Assembly (NCBI GenBank): GCA_050084985.1 | Contig: JBITNC010000001.1 | Coordinates: forward strand, 76,942,001-77,006,000 | From: Nageia nagi | Taxonomy: Eukaryota; Pinophyta | Length of the DNA: 64,000 nucleotides | Reading direction: 5' to 3' | Shown here: piece after piece, positions 1-11,110 of the stretch | Numbering within the stretch: the first letter of the stretch is position 1 | Layout of the letters: every line of letters begins with the position of its first letter | The notes under the pieces: generated by a model | The model's database searches: none | Told to the model about the DNA's origin: nothing | What the model saw: only the letters and a program-made list of their open reading frames with translations | Program-made: the position numbers and the translations under genes

Positions 1-307
1 TGATTAAAGTGAACTGGTTAAGGATTGGTAGTACTTGGGTTTCTCTTGTGTGGACATCCAAGTGAAGGTCTAATTTTTTTAAATAAGAAAACAAGCCTCA
101 ACAATATCACTCTACATATTTAGTTCTTGAGATGAAAAATGTATTTAGGTAAATGTATTTGAGTTGTAAAACATTTGCACTTGTGAATCGAATCAAGTAT
201 GTTTCTAGTGTTAAATTTAACATGTATTACTACTTGGTTAAAACTTAACATATAATGTTATTTATTGAACCACATGCTTATTATTTTTTCATATTCTTAT
301 GTAGCAA
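1..307 (+). other. 5' leader of copia element 1
   Basis: Non-coding leader upstream of gag. Its first about 190 bases align with the minus-strand leader of element 2 (about 16190-16380), including the shared words GTGAACTGGTTAAG/GTGAACTGGTTGAAG and ACAAGCCTCA/ATAAGCCTCA. No further signal was recognised. Confidence 0.6.
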
Positions 308-1420
308 ATGGGAGACTCCTTTTTACCCAAATATATTCTTGATAGTTCCAACTTTGAGATTTGAAAACCTTGGATGAAAGCTAAATTATAGGCAAGAAAG
401 CTTTGGTAAATAGTAAATGAGAACCTTGTACCTCCTACAAATGAGAAGGCTCTAAAGGTTTACAACATGAAGAATGAGTTGGCAACTTCCATGATTTATT
501 ATGCAATTTTAGATGATGTTCTCCTGATAATTTTCTCTTCAACCTCGTAAAAGAAGCTTGGGATAAGCTTAAGCAACTCTACCTTGGTTAAAAAATTTTA
601 AGAAGGTTTACCATTCTCTAAAAGTTGCTTCAAACTTGTTAAAGAGAAGATGAAAATGTTACCATCTACTTGAACAAAATCATTGACATAAGGACCTAAC
701 TTGTTGGCTTATGGATGTAATTGGTTCAATGATAAGTTTATGGTCTTCATCATTCTTTAAAGCCTTTATTGAAATTTTAAAAACTTTGTAATGGTTATGA
801 AAACAATGCTTGATGATGAAGAAGAAATCTTATCCCTTGAGAACCTTTTTAGGCTCTTTTTGAAGCTTGAGAAAACTCTTAACAAAAAGGTGTTGATTTC
901 TTCTTATAAAGATAATAACATTACTCTTTGAGCAATCAAAACTCCTTTCAAGAATAAGTTCAACCATCAAAAGAAACCTTATCCCTCTTCCTCCAAAAAG
1001 TTTGAGAAAAGAGGTAATGGCTACAACAGTAATAGGAATAATGGCAATAATAGTAATAATAGGAACAATATTAGCAGCAGTAAGAATAACAAGAACAACA
1101 ACCACTTCAAGCAAAGAGATGGAAAACGTAAGACAAATAATCCATATTTTAAAAAAAATTTGATGGTAATTATAACTATTGTCATATCCAAGGTCACAAA
1201 GAAGTTGATTGCTACAAAAATAAAAGAGAAAAAAAATAAAGGTAATGATAATGTAAAGAACTTTAAAGGAAAGAAGAATGTTCAGGATGCTTTTGCTATG
1301 ATACTCTACTCTATGTTTCACTCTTTTTTGTCTAATAGATCATTGATTCTAGTTGCACTAATCACTTATGCTTTGAAAAGGAAAAGTTTGAGAACATTCA
1401 CAAGTATTGAAAAGATGTGA
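308..1420 (+). pseudogene. copia gag pseudogene (element 1)
   Basis: Gag would form the nucleocapsid particle that packages element RNA. The start at 308 (MGDSFLPKYILDSSNF) matches the start of element 2 gag at 16026 (MRDTFLSKHILNDSNF). Stops appear within the first 30 codons. A low-complexity Asn/Lys-rich stretch (about 960-1140) leads into a CCHC zinc knuckle whose surviving part is CHIQGHKEVDC (codons from 1180 to 1212). The first Cys of the knuckle, expected at 1171-1173, is now TAT (Tyr), a single G-to-A change from TGT. Frame interruptions make the gene non-functional. Gag identity is confident because of the knuckle, the position and the homology to element 2. Confidence 0.8.
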
Positions 1421-2560
1421 TTGTAATAGGTGATAACTCTACCCTTGAAGTCCAAGGAATTGGGAGTGTGTTGATTCATAAAAAAGTTATTAAAAATATT
1501 TTTATATTCTTAAGTTAAGGATGAACCTTCTCTTCTTAATATAAGTTTTTAGAAAAGGGTACTCATTTGAGTTCAACTCTCAATCCTAGTGCATTAAGAA
1601 AATACTTGCCATGTTGGTTAAAGAATCAATGAAAGATGATCTCTACATTGTAGATCAAGTTCTATCAAAGATATGTCTTGTTACAAGTGTGTGTTCTAAA
1701 GAAAATCTTTAGCATAAACATTTAGAGAACCTTAACTATAAGAGTATTCAAGTCATAAAAGACCAAGAACTTGTGGAAGGTTTCTCTTCAATTTCTCCTT
1801 TGGTTGGTCTATGCAAGAAGTGCATTCTTAGCAAGATGCATAGATAAAAGTTTAAAAAAGATAAGGCAAAAAGATCATCTCAACCTCTTCAACTTGTGTA
1901 TTTAGATTTGATAGGTCTATTTTAGACTAAGTTGCTTGGAGGAGCATATTACATCTTGACCTTCATTGATGACTTTAGTAGGATGACCTTTGGGTATCTA
2001 CTTGAGCATAAGGATCAAACCTTTGAGAGTTTTAAAGTTTTTAAGGCCTTTGTTGAGAATTAAACTAACTTTAAAATTAAGTTGTTGAGATTAGATAATG
2101 ATGGAGAATATAATAGCAATGAGTTCAATGACTATTATGCTAAGTATGGAATCAAGAGACAATTTACAATTCCATACATTCTTCAACAAAATGATGTTGC
2201 TGATAGGTAAAATAAAATAATTATGAAAATGGCTAGATGTATGTTGGGTAATCTTCTTAGTTTCTTATGGGGTGAGCTATGAGTACTACTATTTACACCT
2301 TGAATAGGTGTTTCAAAAAAGATATTCAGGGTAAAACTTCTTTTGAGGTATGGTCAGAAATAAGATCTAACATTTCTCACCTTAGGGTGTTTGGTTATGA
2401 AGCATTCTCTTACATTATTTTTAAAAAAAGAAAAAATTTAGACAAAAAATATAAAAAATGCATCTTTATGGGTTATGACAGTTAGCATAGAGGCTACAAG
2501 CTCTTCTTTCCATCCTACAAAGCCATGTTTGTTTCAAGGGATGTAAAGTTTAATGAACTT
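1321..2560 (+). pseudogene. copia protease remnant and integrase pseudogene (element 1)
   Basis: The protease motif appears as IDSSCTNH (about 1341-1365), where copia proteases usually have a D-S/T-G triad followed by A-T-N-H. The pre-integrase zinc region follows (HKHLENLNYKSIQ, then CKKCILSKMHR, about 1710-1845). The integrase core has the first acidic residue in VYLDLIG (about 1895-1912), FIDDFSRM (about 1965-1983), and the second acidic residue in RLDNDGEY (about 2090-2110). The third position, normally Glu in the G-V-A-E-R context, reads VADR followed by a stop (about 2194-2210), so the catalytic Glu is replaced by Asp. The C-terminal part (LRVFGYEAFSY, about 2380-2415) is the usual copia motif after the core. 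Several in-frame stops inactivate the gene. Confidence 0.85.
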
Positions 2561-2764
2561 TCTTAAATAATTTACTTCTAAAGAGGATGTTGATGAACGA
2601 AAGGATTCTTTAGTTGCATCTAGCTGTTAGATATTGATGTAGACAAGTCACCTAAAGAACAAAATTCTTCAACACAAAGGTTAAAAAGGAGTATGACCTT
2701 GAACAAATCCTTATTTGCCAAGATTGACAACAAGCATGAGCCTCAACCTTCAAAGAAGCTTCTA

Positions 2765-3420
2765 AGTAAGAGTGTTGGATGGAAGCCATGAAAGTGGAGT
2801 ATGAGGCACTTATGAAAAATAAAACTTGAAATTTGGTTCTTTATCCCAATGAGAAGAATGTGATTGAAATAAATGGATATATAAGATCAAGTTCAATTCA
2901 GTTGGAGATATTGAGAAATACAAGGCAAGGTTAGTAGCCAAAGGTTTTGCTCAGAAATATAGCATAGGTTATGAGAAAACCTTTGCTCCCATGGCGAAGA
3001 TGCCTACTATTAGAATTATCCTTACTCTTTTTGTAGCTCAAGGATGGCAAGTTTTTCAACTTAACGTTAAGAGTGCATTTTTCAATAGTGACTTAGATGT
3101 GAAAATCTTCATGAATCAACTAGAAAGGTTTATTATGGAAGGTAAAGAGTTCTTTGTGTGCAAGCTAAAAAAATTGTATGGAATTAAGTAAGGACCTTGA
3201 GCCTAGTATAGAAAGATTTCAAGGTAGTTTGAAAATATTATATTCTCTAAGTGCTTTTCAAAATTTGATCTATATGTACTCAATCAAGGAAAAGATGTGG
3301 TATTAATTCTCCTTTATGTGGATGATATTTTGATTACTAAAAATAATGATGAAATCATTCAAGAGTGCATATCTAAACTTACAGGTTCTTTTGAGATTGC
3401 AAGTTACTTACCTCAGGTAT
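2765..3420 (+). pseudogene. copia reverse transcriptase pseudogene (element 1), RNase H deleted
   Basis: RT copies element RNA into DNA. The start motif WMEAMKVEYEAL (about 2778-2815) is the classic copia RT entry, followed by KGFAQKYSIGYEKTFAP. In QLNVKSAFFNSDLD (about 3056-3100) the metal-binding Asp that should precede VKSAF is Asn, a single G-to-A change. The second catalytic block, LLYVDDILIT (about 3306-3338), is intact. Soon after ECISKL the reading jumps into sequence that in element 2 lies about 1.8 kb further on, so the RT end and all of RNase H are missing. The jump is at a 4-base CTTA (3378-3381). Confidence 0.85.
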
Positions 3421-3499
3421 GCAAGGTCTTAGAGACTCTTCATAACTTTCAATTGGATGATTACTTCATATACATTGAAATCAATTATGGTTAATGATT

Positions 3500-3963
3500 A
3501 TAGTTGGAAAAGTAGTGAGTCTCAAACTAGATATTTCTTACTTTACAAATATGTAAAAAGTTATCATCTCTATTGTATCTATTTAGAGAACTCTCTTACT
3601 TTCTCTCTTTCTTCTCTCTTATACATTTATTCCAATATTGCATTAAGGGGGAATGTTGGAATGTATAATGTATTATTGTAAAGGTTTTTAATAATATTCT
3701 ATGTAAGTTTATTTAAATACTTAAGGGTATCATAGTTGGTAAAGTAGTGAGTCTCAAACTAGATATTTCTTACTTCACAAATATGTTAAAAATTCTCATC
3801 TCCATTGTATCTATTTGGAGAACTCTCTTACTTTCTTTCTTTCTTCTCTCTTATTCACTCTATCCCAATATTGCATAAAGGGAGAGTGTTGGAATGTATA
3901 ATGCATTATTGTAAAGGTTATTTAATAATATTCTACATAATTTCACTAATACTTAAGGTTATC
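3500..3963 (+). repeat. 232-bp tandem duplication spanning the polypurine tract and LTR start
   Basis: 3500-3731 and 3732-3963 are two diverged direct copies. Each begins with ATAGTTGG, contains GTGAGTCTCAAACTAG, a pyrimidine-rich CTTACTTTCT tract, a purine tract (AAGGGGGAA at 3645-3653; AAAGGGAGAG at 3877-3886) and the LTR start TGTTGGAATG (3654 and 3887). The element therefore has two polypurine-tract/LTR junctions in a row. Confidence 0.85.
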
Positions 3964-4383
3964 ATTTGATACCTTAAGTATTTAAGTGAATATGATAATG
4001 TAACTTGTCCTACACTCCATGTCATGAGCATGCCCTTTGGGTAAAAGGATGTGCATATCATGCTTTTGTATATTAGATAAAAGGATGATCCAAAGAGAGA
4101 TTTTTGCCTATAAATAGAAGGCTCCTTTGTGATCACATATCAATTTGTGGAGTAAAGTTATGCTATAGGATAGTGTTTAAGAGAAAAGTGTAGGAGGATT
4201 GTAAGAGTTCATATTTGTTAAGAAGAAAGATCTTGTTAGTAAATGTACTTTTAGTTGTAGGAACCACTTACATCTTGTGTTATCTTTGTAAGATTACTTT
4301 ATGAGTTTGTTATATGTATATTGTAAACTTTTCATGTAATCTTAGAAATTTAGAGTTGTTTAGTTTATACTTCAAATCTCTCA
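3887..4383 (+). repeat. 3' LTR of copia element 1
   Basis: 497-bp LTR starting TGTTGGAATG and ending CAAATCTCTCA, that is TG...CA. It aligns along its length with both LTRs of element 2 (501 and 502 bp). A TATA box, TATAAATA, is at 4109-4116, at the same relative place as in the element 2 LTRs. The end was set by alignment with the element 2 termini CAAATCCTTTA and CAAATATTTTA. Confidence 0.88.
4109..4116 (+). promoter_or_regulatory. LTR TATA box (copia element 1)
   Basis: TATAAATA preceded by CC and followed by GAAGG. The same box occurs in both LTRs of element 2 (minus strand, 12533-12540 and 17973-17980), which supports it as the conserved family promoter. Confidence 0.6.
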
Positions 4384-4471
4384 AAACTGAGCTACAAAAG
4401 CTCAAATAGGGAACACCTTCAGTGTAATAAATGCCATAAATAAAAATATCTTTACACCACCACTAAGTCCT

Positions 4472-4670
4472 CATTTTGAGATGTGAAAATTTGACAAATT
4501 CAAGGGAAAATAATATTCATAAAACCTCTTAAAGTTTTTCAAATATTCATGTTATTTCATAAATCAGATCTTTTCATTTTGAGATGTAAAAAATTGACAA
4601 AATCAAAGAAAATAATATTCATAAAACCACTTAAAATTTTTCAAGTATACATGTTATTCCATAAATCATG
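4472..4670. repeat. two-copy tandem repeat, unit about 103 bp
   Basis: CATTTTGAGATGTGAAAA at 4472 recurs as CATTTTGAGATGTAAAAA at 4575. The following TAATATTCATAAAACC and CATAAATCA words are repeated in register. Sequence between the LTR end (4384) and 4471 shows nothing recognisable. Confidence 0.8.
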
Positions 4671-4849
4671 ATGAATACAAGGTTCACTTTAAGGGCCATT
4701 TCTAAATAGTAACTTGGAAATTTTTTGGTGAATTAGATTTATAGGTGAGGCGATTTTAAGAAAAAATTTCAAAAATACAAAATGAATTTGAAGCTATAGA
4801 AAAAATAATATAGATTTTTTTTGTGAATTTTAAAAGACATTTTTTGGTA

Positions 4850-5040
4850 GTATTAGACTTCTACCAGTATAGGAGCAGTAGAAATTGTTGTTGGGAGGTA
4901 GTAGGCTACTATCAATTATTTGGCAGTAGCAACCTACTACTGGGAGGTAGCAACATGCTACTAGGTGGTATCAAAATTCCACATCCTCTATTGTATTGTA
5001 GCAGATGTTAAAATACTATTGTACTGTAGCCCACTACCAT
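4850..5040. repeat. degenerate GGTAGCA/CTACTA motif array
   Basis: Short imperfect words based on GGTAGCA and its complement-like partner CTACTA follow each other (for example TAGGCTACTA, GGCAGTAGCAACCTACTAC, GGGAGGTAGCAACATGCTAC). The same vocabulary reappears at 6655-6800 and 20085-20425. It has no fixed period, so it is a cryptically simple region and not a clean minisatellite. The rest of 4671-5330 shows nothing else. Confidence 0.6.
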
Positions 5041-5329
5041 CATCACACATGTGAAGTCATGGTTCCACATGTTAATTATTTATAAATATGGAATAGGTGA
5101 CTTATTTCTTTCATTCTATCATTTTTTCCACCTATCTAGAGCTATCTTTTTTTGCAATTTTAGTCAAATTTTCTCTCCAACCTATATTAGGATGCCACAT
5201 AGTCTACTTTTTCAATAAATAAGATTTAGGTGGCACTTTTAGATTATTTTATCATATCAGAGCTATCTTTTTCTTTATCTTTTTTGCAATATTTTACTTT
5301 TAACCAAAGTTTTCAACTTTGTACATAAT

Positions 5330-7920
5330 GTTTCACACTCCTACAAAATCTCATCCCTCATCATCCACCAACCATCAATTTCATATAGAAATTTATCATG
5401 CCCTAGTATTTTATCCTTTTTACCCTAAATTGTTCCTCAGATTAGGTGGATAAGATAATGCTTAGAGGCCTTATCTTTATGCCTCAATTTAAAATAGATT
5501 TCAATCTATTGGACTATCTTATGTCTTATTATGATACTAAATAAGTAAGGTTTAATGTGGTAATAGAACCAAGGAGCTTTTCCTTTAGCGTTTCTCTTAC
5601 AAACGTAGGTTAATTTAGTGGTTTACCACATCATCATGATGAGGAACTCGAAGTTATGTTAAAAGCCCTCTTGTCTCCAAAATACAAACACTATTTAGAT
5701 TCAAATTCACTTGAATGGTAAATTATTTTTAAAAAATTCATTTCAATTAAATTTTTCCATTAACTTATAACTTAAACTTTATTAATTATTTGTATTCATT
5801 TTATGTAAAATATTAAAATAAAAGAGGAATTATGTACAAAAATTTCTCAAATGATTACTTCAAAGCAATTTTTCAACAATACAAAATTGTTTTGCAAGGT
5901 AGAATATCAGATATTCTATTATGATCTATATTTCACATCATTTGTTCGTTAAGTGGTCAAAAATGTGACTAGTGTTCATATATTTTAGATAGAATTAAAC
6001 ATGATATAAAGTTTTCCCTTCAAAATAACAATAATTATGTGGCATGTACAAATTTTATTTTAGCTTTTTATTATGAAGCTTTTCATAATTTAGTAAATAT
6101 AGCTCCTATTCCAACAATATTGCATTTACAAACAACTACAATAGCTTTACCAATTGAAAATATTCAGGTATCTAAAAATCATAATCATTTCATATCTTAA
6201 GTTAAAATTTTTGAATTTGAATAATTATTTTATGAATGTTAACAAAATTATATTATTTTAGCATCAGGTAGAACAAATATCAATAAAAGGAAGTAGTACT
6301 TAGAGGATTTCATTCTAAAGGTGATGGTGATACTGAGTCTACAGACACTAGTAGTCCATTAATATTTAGAACATTGGCTACTAGGAAGAAAAATAATATA
6401 TCATCTCCTACTATTGGTGAAAGTTCAATAAATACAAGTATTTTTTATTATAGCTTATATATTTTTGTTATTATATTATATAAATTATTTAAGCTTTTTT
6501 GCATATTGTTGTGGTTGTAGGAGAAGGTAATGTTGCTATTCCTAAAATGAGTATTTGAAAGGAATTTGAATTTTGAGATTGGATAAGAATTCCAATGTGT
6601 GAAGATCCAATGAAGAAGGAGGTAAAACTATTCTTTTTGTATGCCTATCTAGTGGAATGATGCTATGTATAGTGGCATGGTGCTACTGTATGGTGGTATG
6701 GTGCTACCATGCTATGGCATAGTGCTATCGCATGGTAGTACCTACATGCCACTACCTAGTATCACTATGCTACTATATAGTAGCACCATACCATTGTGTG
6801 AATATTTTATTTCTTTGTCTTTATAACCCTATCTATAAGTCTATAAATATAGGTTTGCACATAGTTCTTATTCTAGTTATCATAATTCTAGATTAAGATA
6901 TGGTAGATTTACCTACATAATCAATTCAACCTACATCATCTACTCCTCCATCAGGTAAATATTTTTGAATTTTTTTATATAAATTTGTTATCTATTAGAA
7001 ATGAGTTCATATTTCATAATACATAATTTTTGATATAGGTGGTAAGTTAGGTTCTCAAAAAAGGAGGTCACATATGCCTCTAACACTTATTTCACATCTA
7101 GTATCCATAAGAAGGAAAAGAAAACATCTCAATTTATAGTAGAATCATCCTTATATGAGCAACAAAATGGTTAACTTATCAAGAATCTCTTATTTTCTTG
7201 ATCTTGATTTAGAGAATTTACAGAGTGTTGGCATTTTCAATTTATGAAATATACAATTGGATGTGGATTATTTAGGAATTGATAGTGGTTCAAATCCTCA
7301 ATTGAGACACATGATATTATTCAAATTCAAGTTAATGTTTCTCAATCTTCATACTCAATAGATAAATTTTATACCATATCTAGAAAATGTGCAGGACACT
7401 GTTAGTAAAATGGATGATGAACTCACATACTTTCCATTGAATGCACTTATTTCATATGATACTTTGGTACATCTAAATGATGTTGTATTTTATAACATCA
7501 TTACTTTAAATACATGGAAAGTATGATCCAAATCATTGATAAAGAAAATCAATACCCATTATCATGATCATTCTCAATGGGATTCTTTGTTTAAATTGGT
7601 TAAGCATGAACTTGTTAAAATAGAAAGTTTAAGGACTCAAACACAAGCGGGTTCAATCAATGTGCAAAGTGGATATGAGAATAATGTAATGGTTATTATA
7701 TCTAACCATTTAGAGAATTTAAATCTAGAATCTCAAGCTTATTATAACCTCTAGTCGAGAGACAAAAATTTTGTAGAGATTGCAAAGGCCCAAAAGGAAC
7801 AAGATGAGGTAACAAGTACTTTCCAATCTTTACATATTTTTATTTATATTTTAAAAATGAAAATTTGTTAACTTTTAATATTTCTATATTGTTATTTGAT
7901 TGTAGGTGAGGTATAATAAA
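5330..7920 (+). pseudogene. decayed multi-exon gene of unknown function
   Basis: I do not recognise the product. Exon-like stretches of protein-like sequence are separated by AT-rich segments with intron-like borders. The first (about 5445-5718) reads FNLLDYLMSYYD, then EPRSFSFSVSLTNVG, then GLPHHHDEELEVMLKALL, with two stops. Others are about 5865-6167 (NYVACTNFILAFYYEAFHNL, border CAG/GTATCT), 6261-6437 (after TTTTAG), 6521-6620 (after GTTGTAG, ending GAG/GTAAAA), 7040-7140 (after GATATAG) and 7240-7808 (ending GAG/GTAACA). The layout of the first stretch (aromatic-Asp, then Ser/Thr-rich, then GLP) recalls the start of plant mobile domain proteins, but this is a weak resemblance. Being multi-exon, it is either a dead host gene or an antisense gene of a lost retroelement. 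Confidence 0.35.
6655..6800. repeat. second GGTAGCA/GGTGCTA motif array, inside a presumed intron
   Basis: Imperfect repeats of TGGCATGGTGCTAC, TGGTATGGTGCTACCATG and their inverted partners (CATGCCACTACC, TAGCACCATACCA). The two halves are roughly inverted relative to each other, so the stretch could fold. Same vocabulary as 4850-5040. Confidence 0.55.
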
Positions 7921-8029
7921 TTGATAAAATATGTTCAAATATTAATCCATAAACTATAAGATTAAAATTTCAATTTAACCTTTTCTTAAGATCAATTCAC
8001 ACTTAAAATAATTAAGTGCTTGTAAAGGA

Positions 8030-8580
8030 AAATCAAGAACAAATTTGTAAACACAGAGAAGAGAAAAGCATTCACCATAGAAAGAGACAAGCAAACTTAT
8101 CCTAGTTCACCCATTGTGGGCAACATCCAACTCAAAAGCTCTCTACTATCAATGGGTGGAATCACTTTACAAGGCCTCCATGGTCCTTCAAAACCTCCTC
8201 TCACATTCACAACACACTCACAGCTCTAAAAATCACAATAAGAACTAAAAACAACCTTCCTGAAATCCTCTTTTTTTCACATCTAATTTGCTCCCCTTTT
8301 ATACAATTTTGGGGGCTAAAATTGGAAAGTATTACAACTAGGAAATTTGATAAAAAAAAACCTATTTTTAGATACCCATTAACCTCCTTGATCTTCCTGT
8401 CAAATTTGGGCTCAAATGGTTATAAAAATCTCCCCAAAATGAACTCTAAAAATGAAATAATATGCTCTCTAGACTATTTCAAGCTGACAAAATTAACTCA
8501 GCCTAATAATAGGACCTTAGGTGAATCAAAAATCACCAAAAACCTTTGAAAACACCAAAAATACATTAAAAAACCTAACA
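8030..8580 (-). repeat. LTR-like fragment (possible solo LTR)
   Basis: Read on the minus strand it starts TGTTAGGTTTTTTAATG at 8580, has a TATA-like GTATAAAAGG (about 8297-8306 on the plus strand), then a leader-like region with CACAATGGGTGAACTAGG, as in copia LTR transcripts. The inner end near 8030 is not defined and I found no flanking target duplication or primer-binding site, so it may be a solo LTR, a truncated LTR or a chance likeness. Confidence 0.35.
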
Positions 8581-8920
8581 TTGGCGGGTGCACTATGGTG
8601 GCAACACGATGGCAGGCTCAGAGGCAATCAACTTCCTATTGACTAGTGGCTTGGTTGGCAGTCAGGTGGTGGTGTGGGTGGTCTCACTGGTGGTCAGATG
8701 GTGGCATGGTAGTCAAACAATGGTTTCCAATAGGCACATGGCTTGGCTGGCAATCTTCTACCTCATCACCTCCATGCGCTCAACCTCTTGTGGTCAAACT
8801 CCATGCAGCCTCTTTTTTTTCTCACATGGCCTCCATGGTGGTAGTTAGACTTCCATGCATGCCTCATCACCTCCGATGTGGTCCAATGGGTCCCTTCTCC
8901 AATGGCCAAAACATTTGAAT
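8581..8920. other. GC-richer, GTGG-rich island
   Basis: A sharp change in composition: GGTGG, GGCTTGGTTGGCAG and CACATGG words crowd here, whereas both sides are AT-rich. Open frames exist on both strands but give low-complexity Trp/Val/Ser-rich peptides with no recognisable domain, so I do not call a gene. Confidence 0.5.
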
Positions 8921-9537
8921 ATATTATTATTTTTTTAATCCTTTTTTTTTCAAAATACACAAACAGAATTAATACCATATCTTCCACATATAGACTCAGA
9001 TTCTTGATCTGAAAGAAGCATCAAAAGCTAGAGACAAGATGATCATAATGAACACATTAACATGGATATTATTGAATGTTGAAGGGATCCAAATTTTGGA
9101 TCAAATATTTAATATTCATTTGAAAATTGTAAAAAAAAAGTATCAGTATGACCATTCAAATGAAGGATGAAATGAATCAATTAAGAAAAATGAATAATTC
9201 TTATTTTTTGATAATTAAGGGGCATGAGATTCATCCATATATCTTATGGAAATATAAGATAGTTATAGATATAAGTTTTCTTTCAAAAACAATGCATCTA
9301 CATTAGAATAAGATATATTATGTAATCTTGCCAAAGTAGTTTTTGTTGTTTATCTTTCATCAAATGAGCCAGAGGGTTGAATATGAGGATAAGGGGAAGA
9401 GGTATCTAAATTTGATTTCTTAATATTGAGACTACTTTGATTTAAATTAATATTGAAGATACTTTGATGCTTTAAAGTACTTTGGTTTAAAACTATTTTT
9501 AATGCTCTTTCAAAATGGTTGAATGTTATTTTTTTAA
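8921..9537. other. AT-rich spacer, nothing recognised
   Basis: No open frame of note, no motif or repeat that I can support; TAATATTGAG/TTAATATTGAAG words near 9420-9450 are a trivial short repeat. Confidence 0.5.
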
Positions 9538-11110
9538 TGTTATGTTATGTATAAAATATTGTGTTTATTCAAATTTAAATAGTTGATATGAAAATATTAT
9601 GATTGAATGTTATGTTATATTTGAAATATTAATTTGTTCAAATTTAAATAGTTGATATGAAAATGTTATGGTTGAATTTTATGTTATGATTTTGTTTTTT
9701 GATAATATTGGAGATGGTTTTTTAGGAACCAATAACCTTCAGGTTTTGAAAGGCCCATGTTACCTTTTAATTGATATTAGTTCCTCAAATCTCCCTCTAC
9801 CTTCCCAAGGCATGAAAAAAAGAGTCCCTCAACTTAGGAAAGGCCTAAACACTTTTAGAATATGAAAGAATTAATACATTTCAAATCAATATACAAATCT
9901 TAAGATATATAATAAACCTTGTACATTATCCTACAAATTTCCAAATCCCCAAAATGATTTGAAAATTTGAACTTCCTACTTAGAAAAGAGATCTCATAAT
10001 TGAGCCTTGGAAGGTGGATTCCAATATCATAAATCTAGAGAAAACTATTTCTTAGATAACCTAAAATAATTCCAATTGAATCTTTCTTAAGCTGAATGAA
10101 CTTGGAACTTCTTGCAACATTCCTACTCCTATATTGAAAATAGCTCCAAAAAACCTCAAAAAAGAACCTATTCCACCATCAAAAATTTGAGTACTAATCC
10201 AACCTATAGGAAAGAAAAAATATGCTAGCCTTTCTATAAATGCCTATTCTCATATGTTCAAGACCCATAATGATATAAGGAAATAGCAGGGCCACTAGTA
10301 ATACACCATAAGGACCCCTAAACACCAAAGTAGAGTAGGGAGTTAACTCCTTTTTCTCAAACCTAAAACCATAATAATCTTATTACTTTTGAGAGAACCA
10401 AAGAATCGATTATTCTAAAGTAGCATTTTCCAAAATAGTAATCAAATCCTCTATAGTTAAAAATCATCATAGAAACTACATCTTCTTTATATTTGGGCTT
10501 CACAAGAAACCCATAAGCCAAGAAAGGATTTGAATCCTTCTAGACCATCACTTTAGACCCATTCTCCTCTACAAAATATGCATTCTCTATAGTAGCTAAC
10601 AGGTGGTTGATGGCATAAATTTGTAATCTAAAGAAAAGCCCCCTGGATGTTTAAAGATCACATACATATATTGTTGAATAATGCTCCCTCCTCTATTATA
10701 GAGAAGTGAGATCTTATGGAGAAATAAAAAACCTCCAACATTTGTTTGACCTATATAGACCAACTCTTTACTAGCATCAACCTCTATGCATCTCCCATAT
10801 CAGGTGTGAAGATCACCTCAAGTAAACCCTCCAAAGCAAAGCTTTCGTCATTCATGTGATCCTTCTCTCCTGGCCATGTAGCCCTCTCTTTTTCAAAAAA
10901 CCATCCTTTAGTAGCTCCCAACTATTCATACTCTTAATCATGCCCCATAGCCATCCCTTCACTAGATTATTTTTCTTGTGCTTGGGGACTTAAAACAAGT
11001 CAAATCGATAAAATTAAATCCCTATATTTTGTTCTTTGTATTTTTATGTTATGATTGAATGTTATGTTATGTTTGAAATATTATGTTTGTTCAAATTTAT
11101 ATAGTTTATA
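9538..11110. repeat. about 70-bp tandem array, split by an insertion
   Basis: Units start near 9538 and 9607 (ATGTTATGTTAT, then TTCAAATTTAAATAGTTGATATGAAAAT). A further unit begins near 9677 but is broken off and resumes at 11042-11110 (GAATGTTATGTTATGTTTG, TTCAAATTTATATAG). The intervening 9692-11041 is foreign to the array. Confidence 0.75.
9692..11041 (-). mobile_element. 1350-bp insertion with 15-bp target-site duplication, probably a truncated LINE-type retroposon
   Basis: The 15-mer TTTTATGTTATGATT occurs exactly at 9677-9691 and again at 11042-11056, bracketing the segment. Both copies belong to the interrupted tandem array, so they mark a real insertion. A duplication this long fits non-LTR retroposition. 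On the minus strand the segment ends in an A-rich tail (CAAAAAACAAAA, next to 9692), which sets the orientation. Inside, minus-strand frames give scattered protein-like pieces (for example near 10880-10980 and 10180-10480) broken by stops; I could not match them to a LINE ORF. The alternative is another class of insertion with a long duplication. Confidence 0.55.

Larger units (their letters stand above)
1..4383 (+). mobile_element. Ty1/copia LTR retrotransposon (element 1), decayed, 5' part outside window
   Basis: A degenerate copia-type element reads left to right: leader, gag, protease remnant, integrase, RT, 3' LTR. The gene order integrase before RT is diagnostic of Ty1/copia. The 5' LTR lies beyond the left edge. 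It is a close relative of element 2 at 12262-18202 (-): leader, gag, RT, 3' region and LTR all align between them, and their internal deletions are complementary. Element 1 keeps gag through integrase and lacks RNase H, while element 2 keeps RNase H and lacks integrase. Many stops and frameshifts show that it is inactive. Confidence 0.9.

Noticed and set aside
830-1321. 163-codon minus-strand frame
   Set aside because: It lies antisense to copia gag; its hydrophobic runs are the complement of the Asn/Lys-rich gag codons.
8646-8918. 90-codon GTGG-island frame as a gene
   Set aside because: Trp/Ser-rich low complexity, overlapping frames on both strands, no domain.
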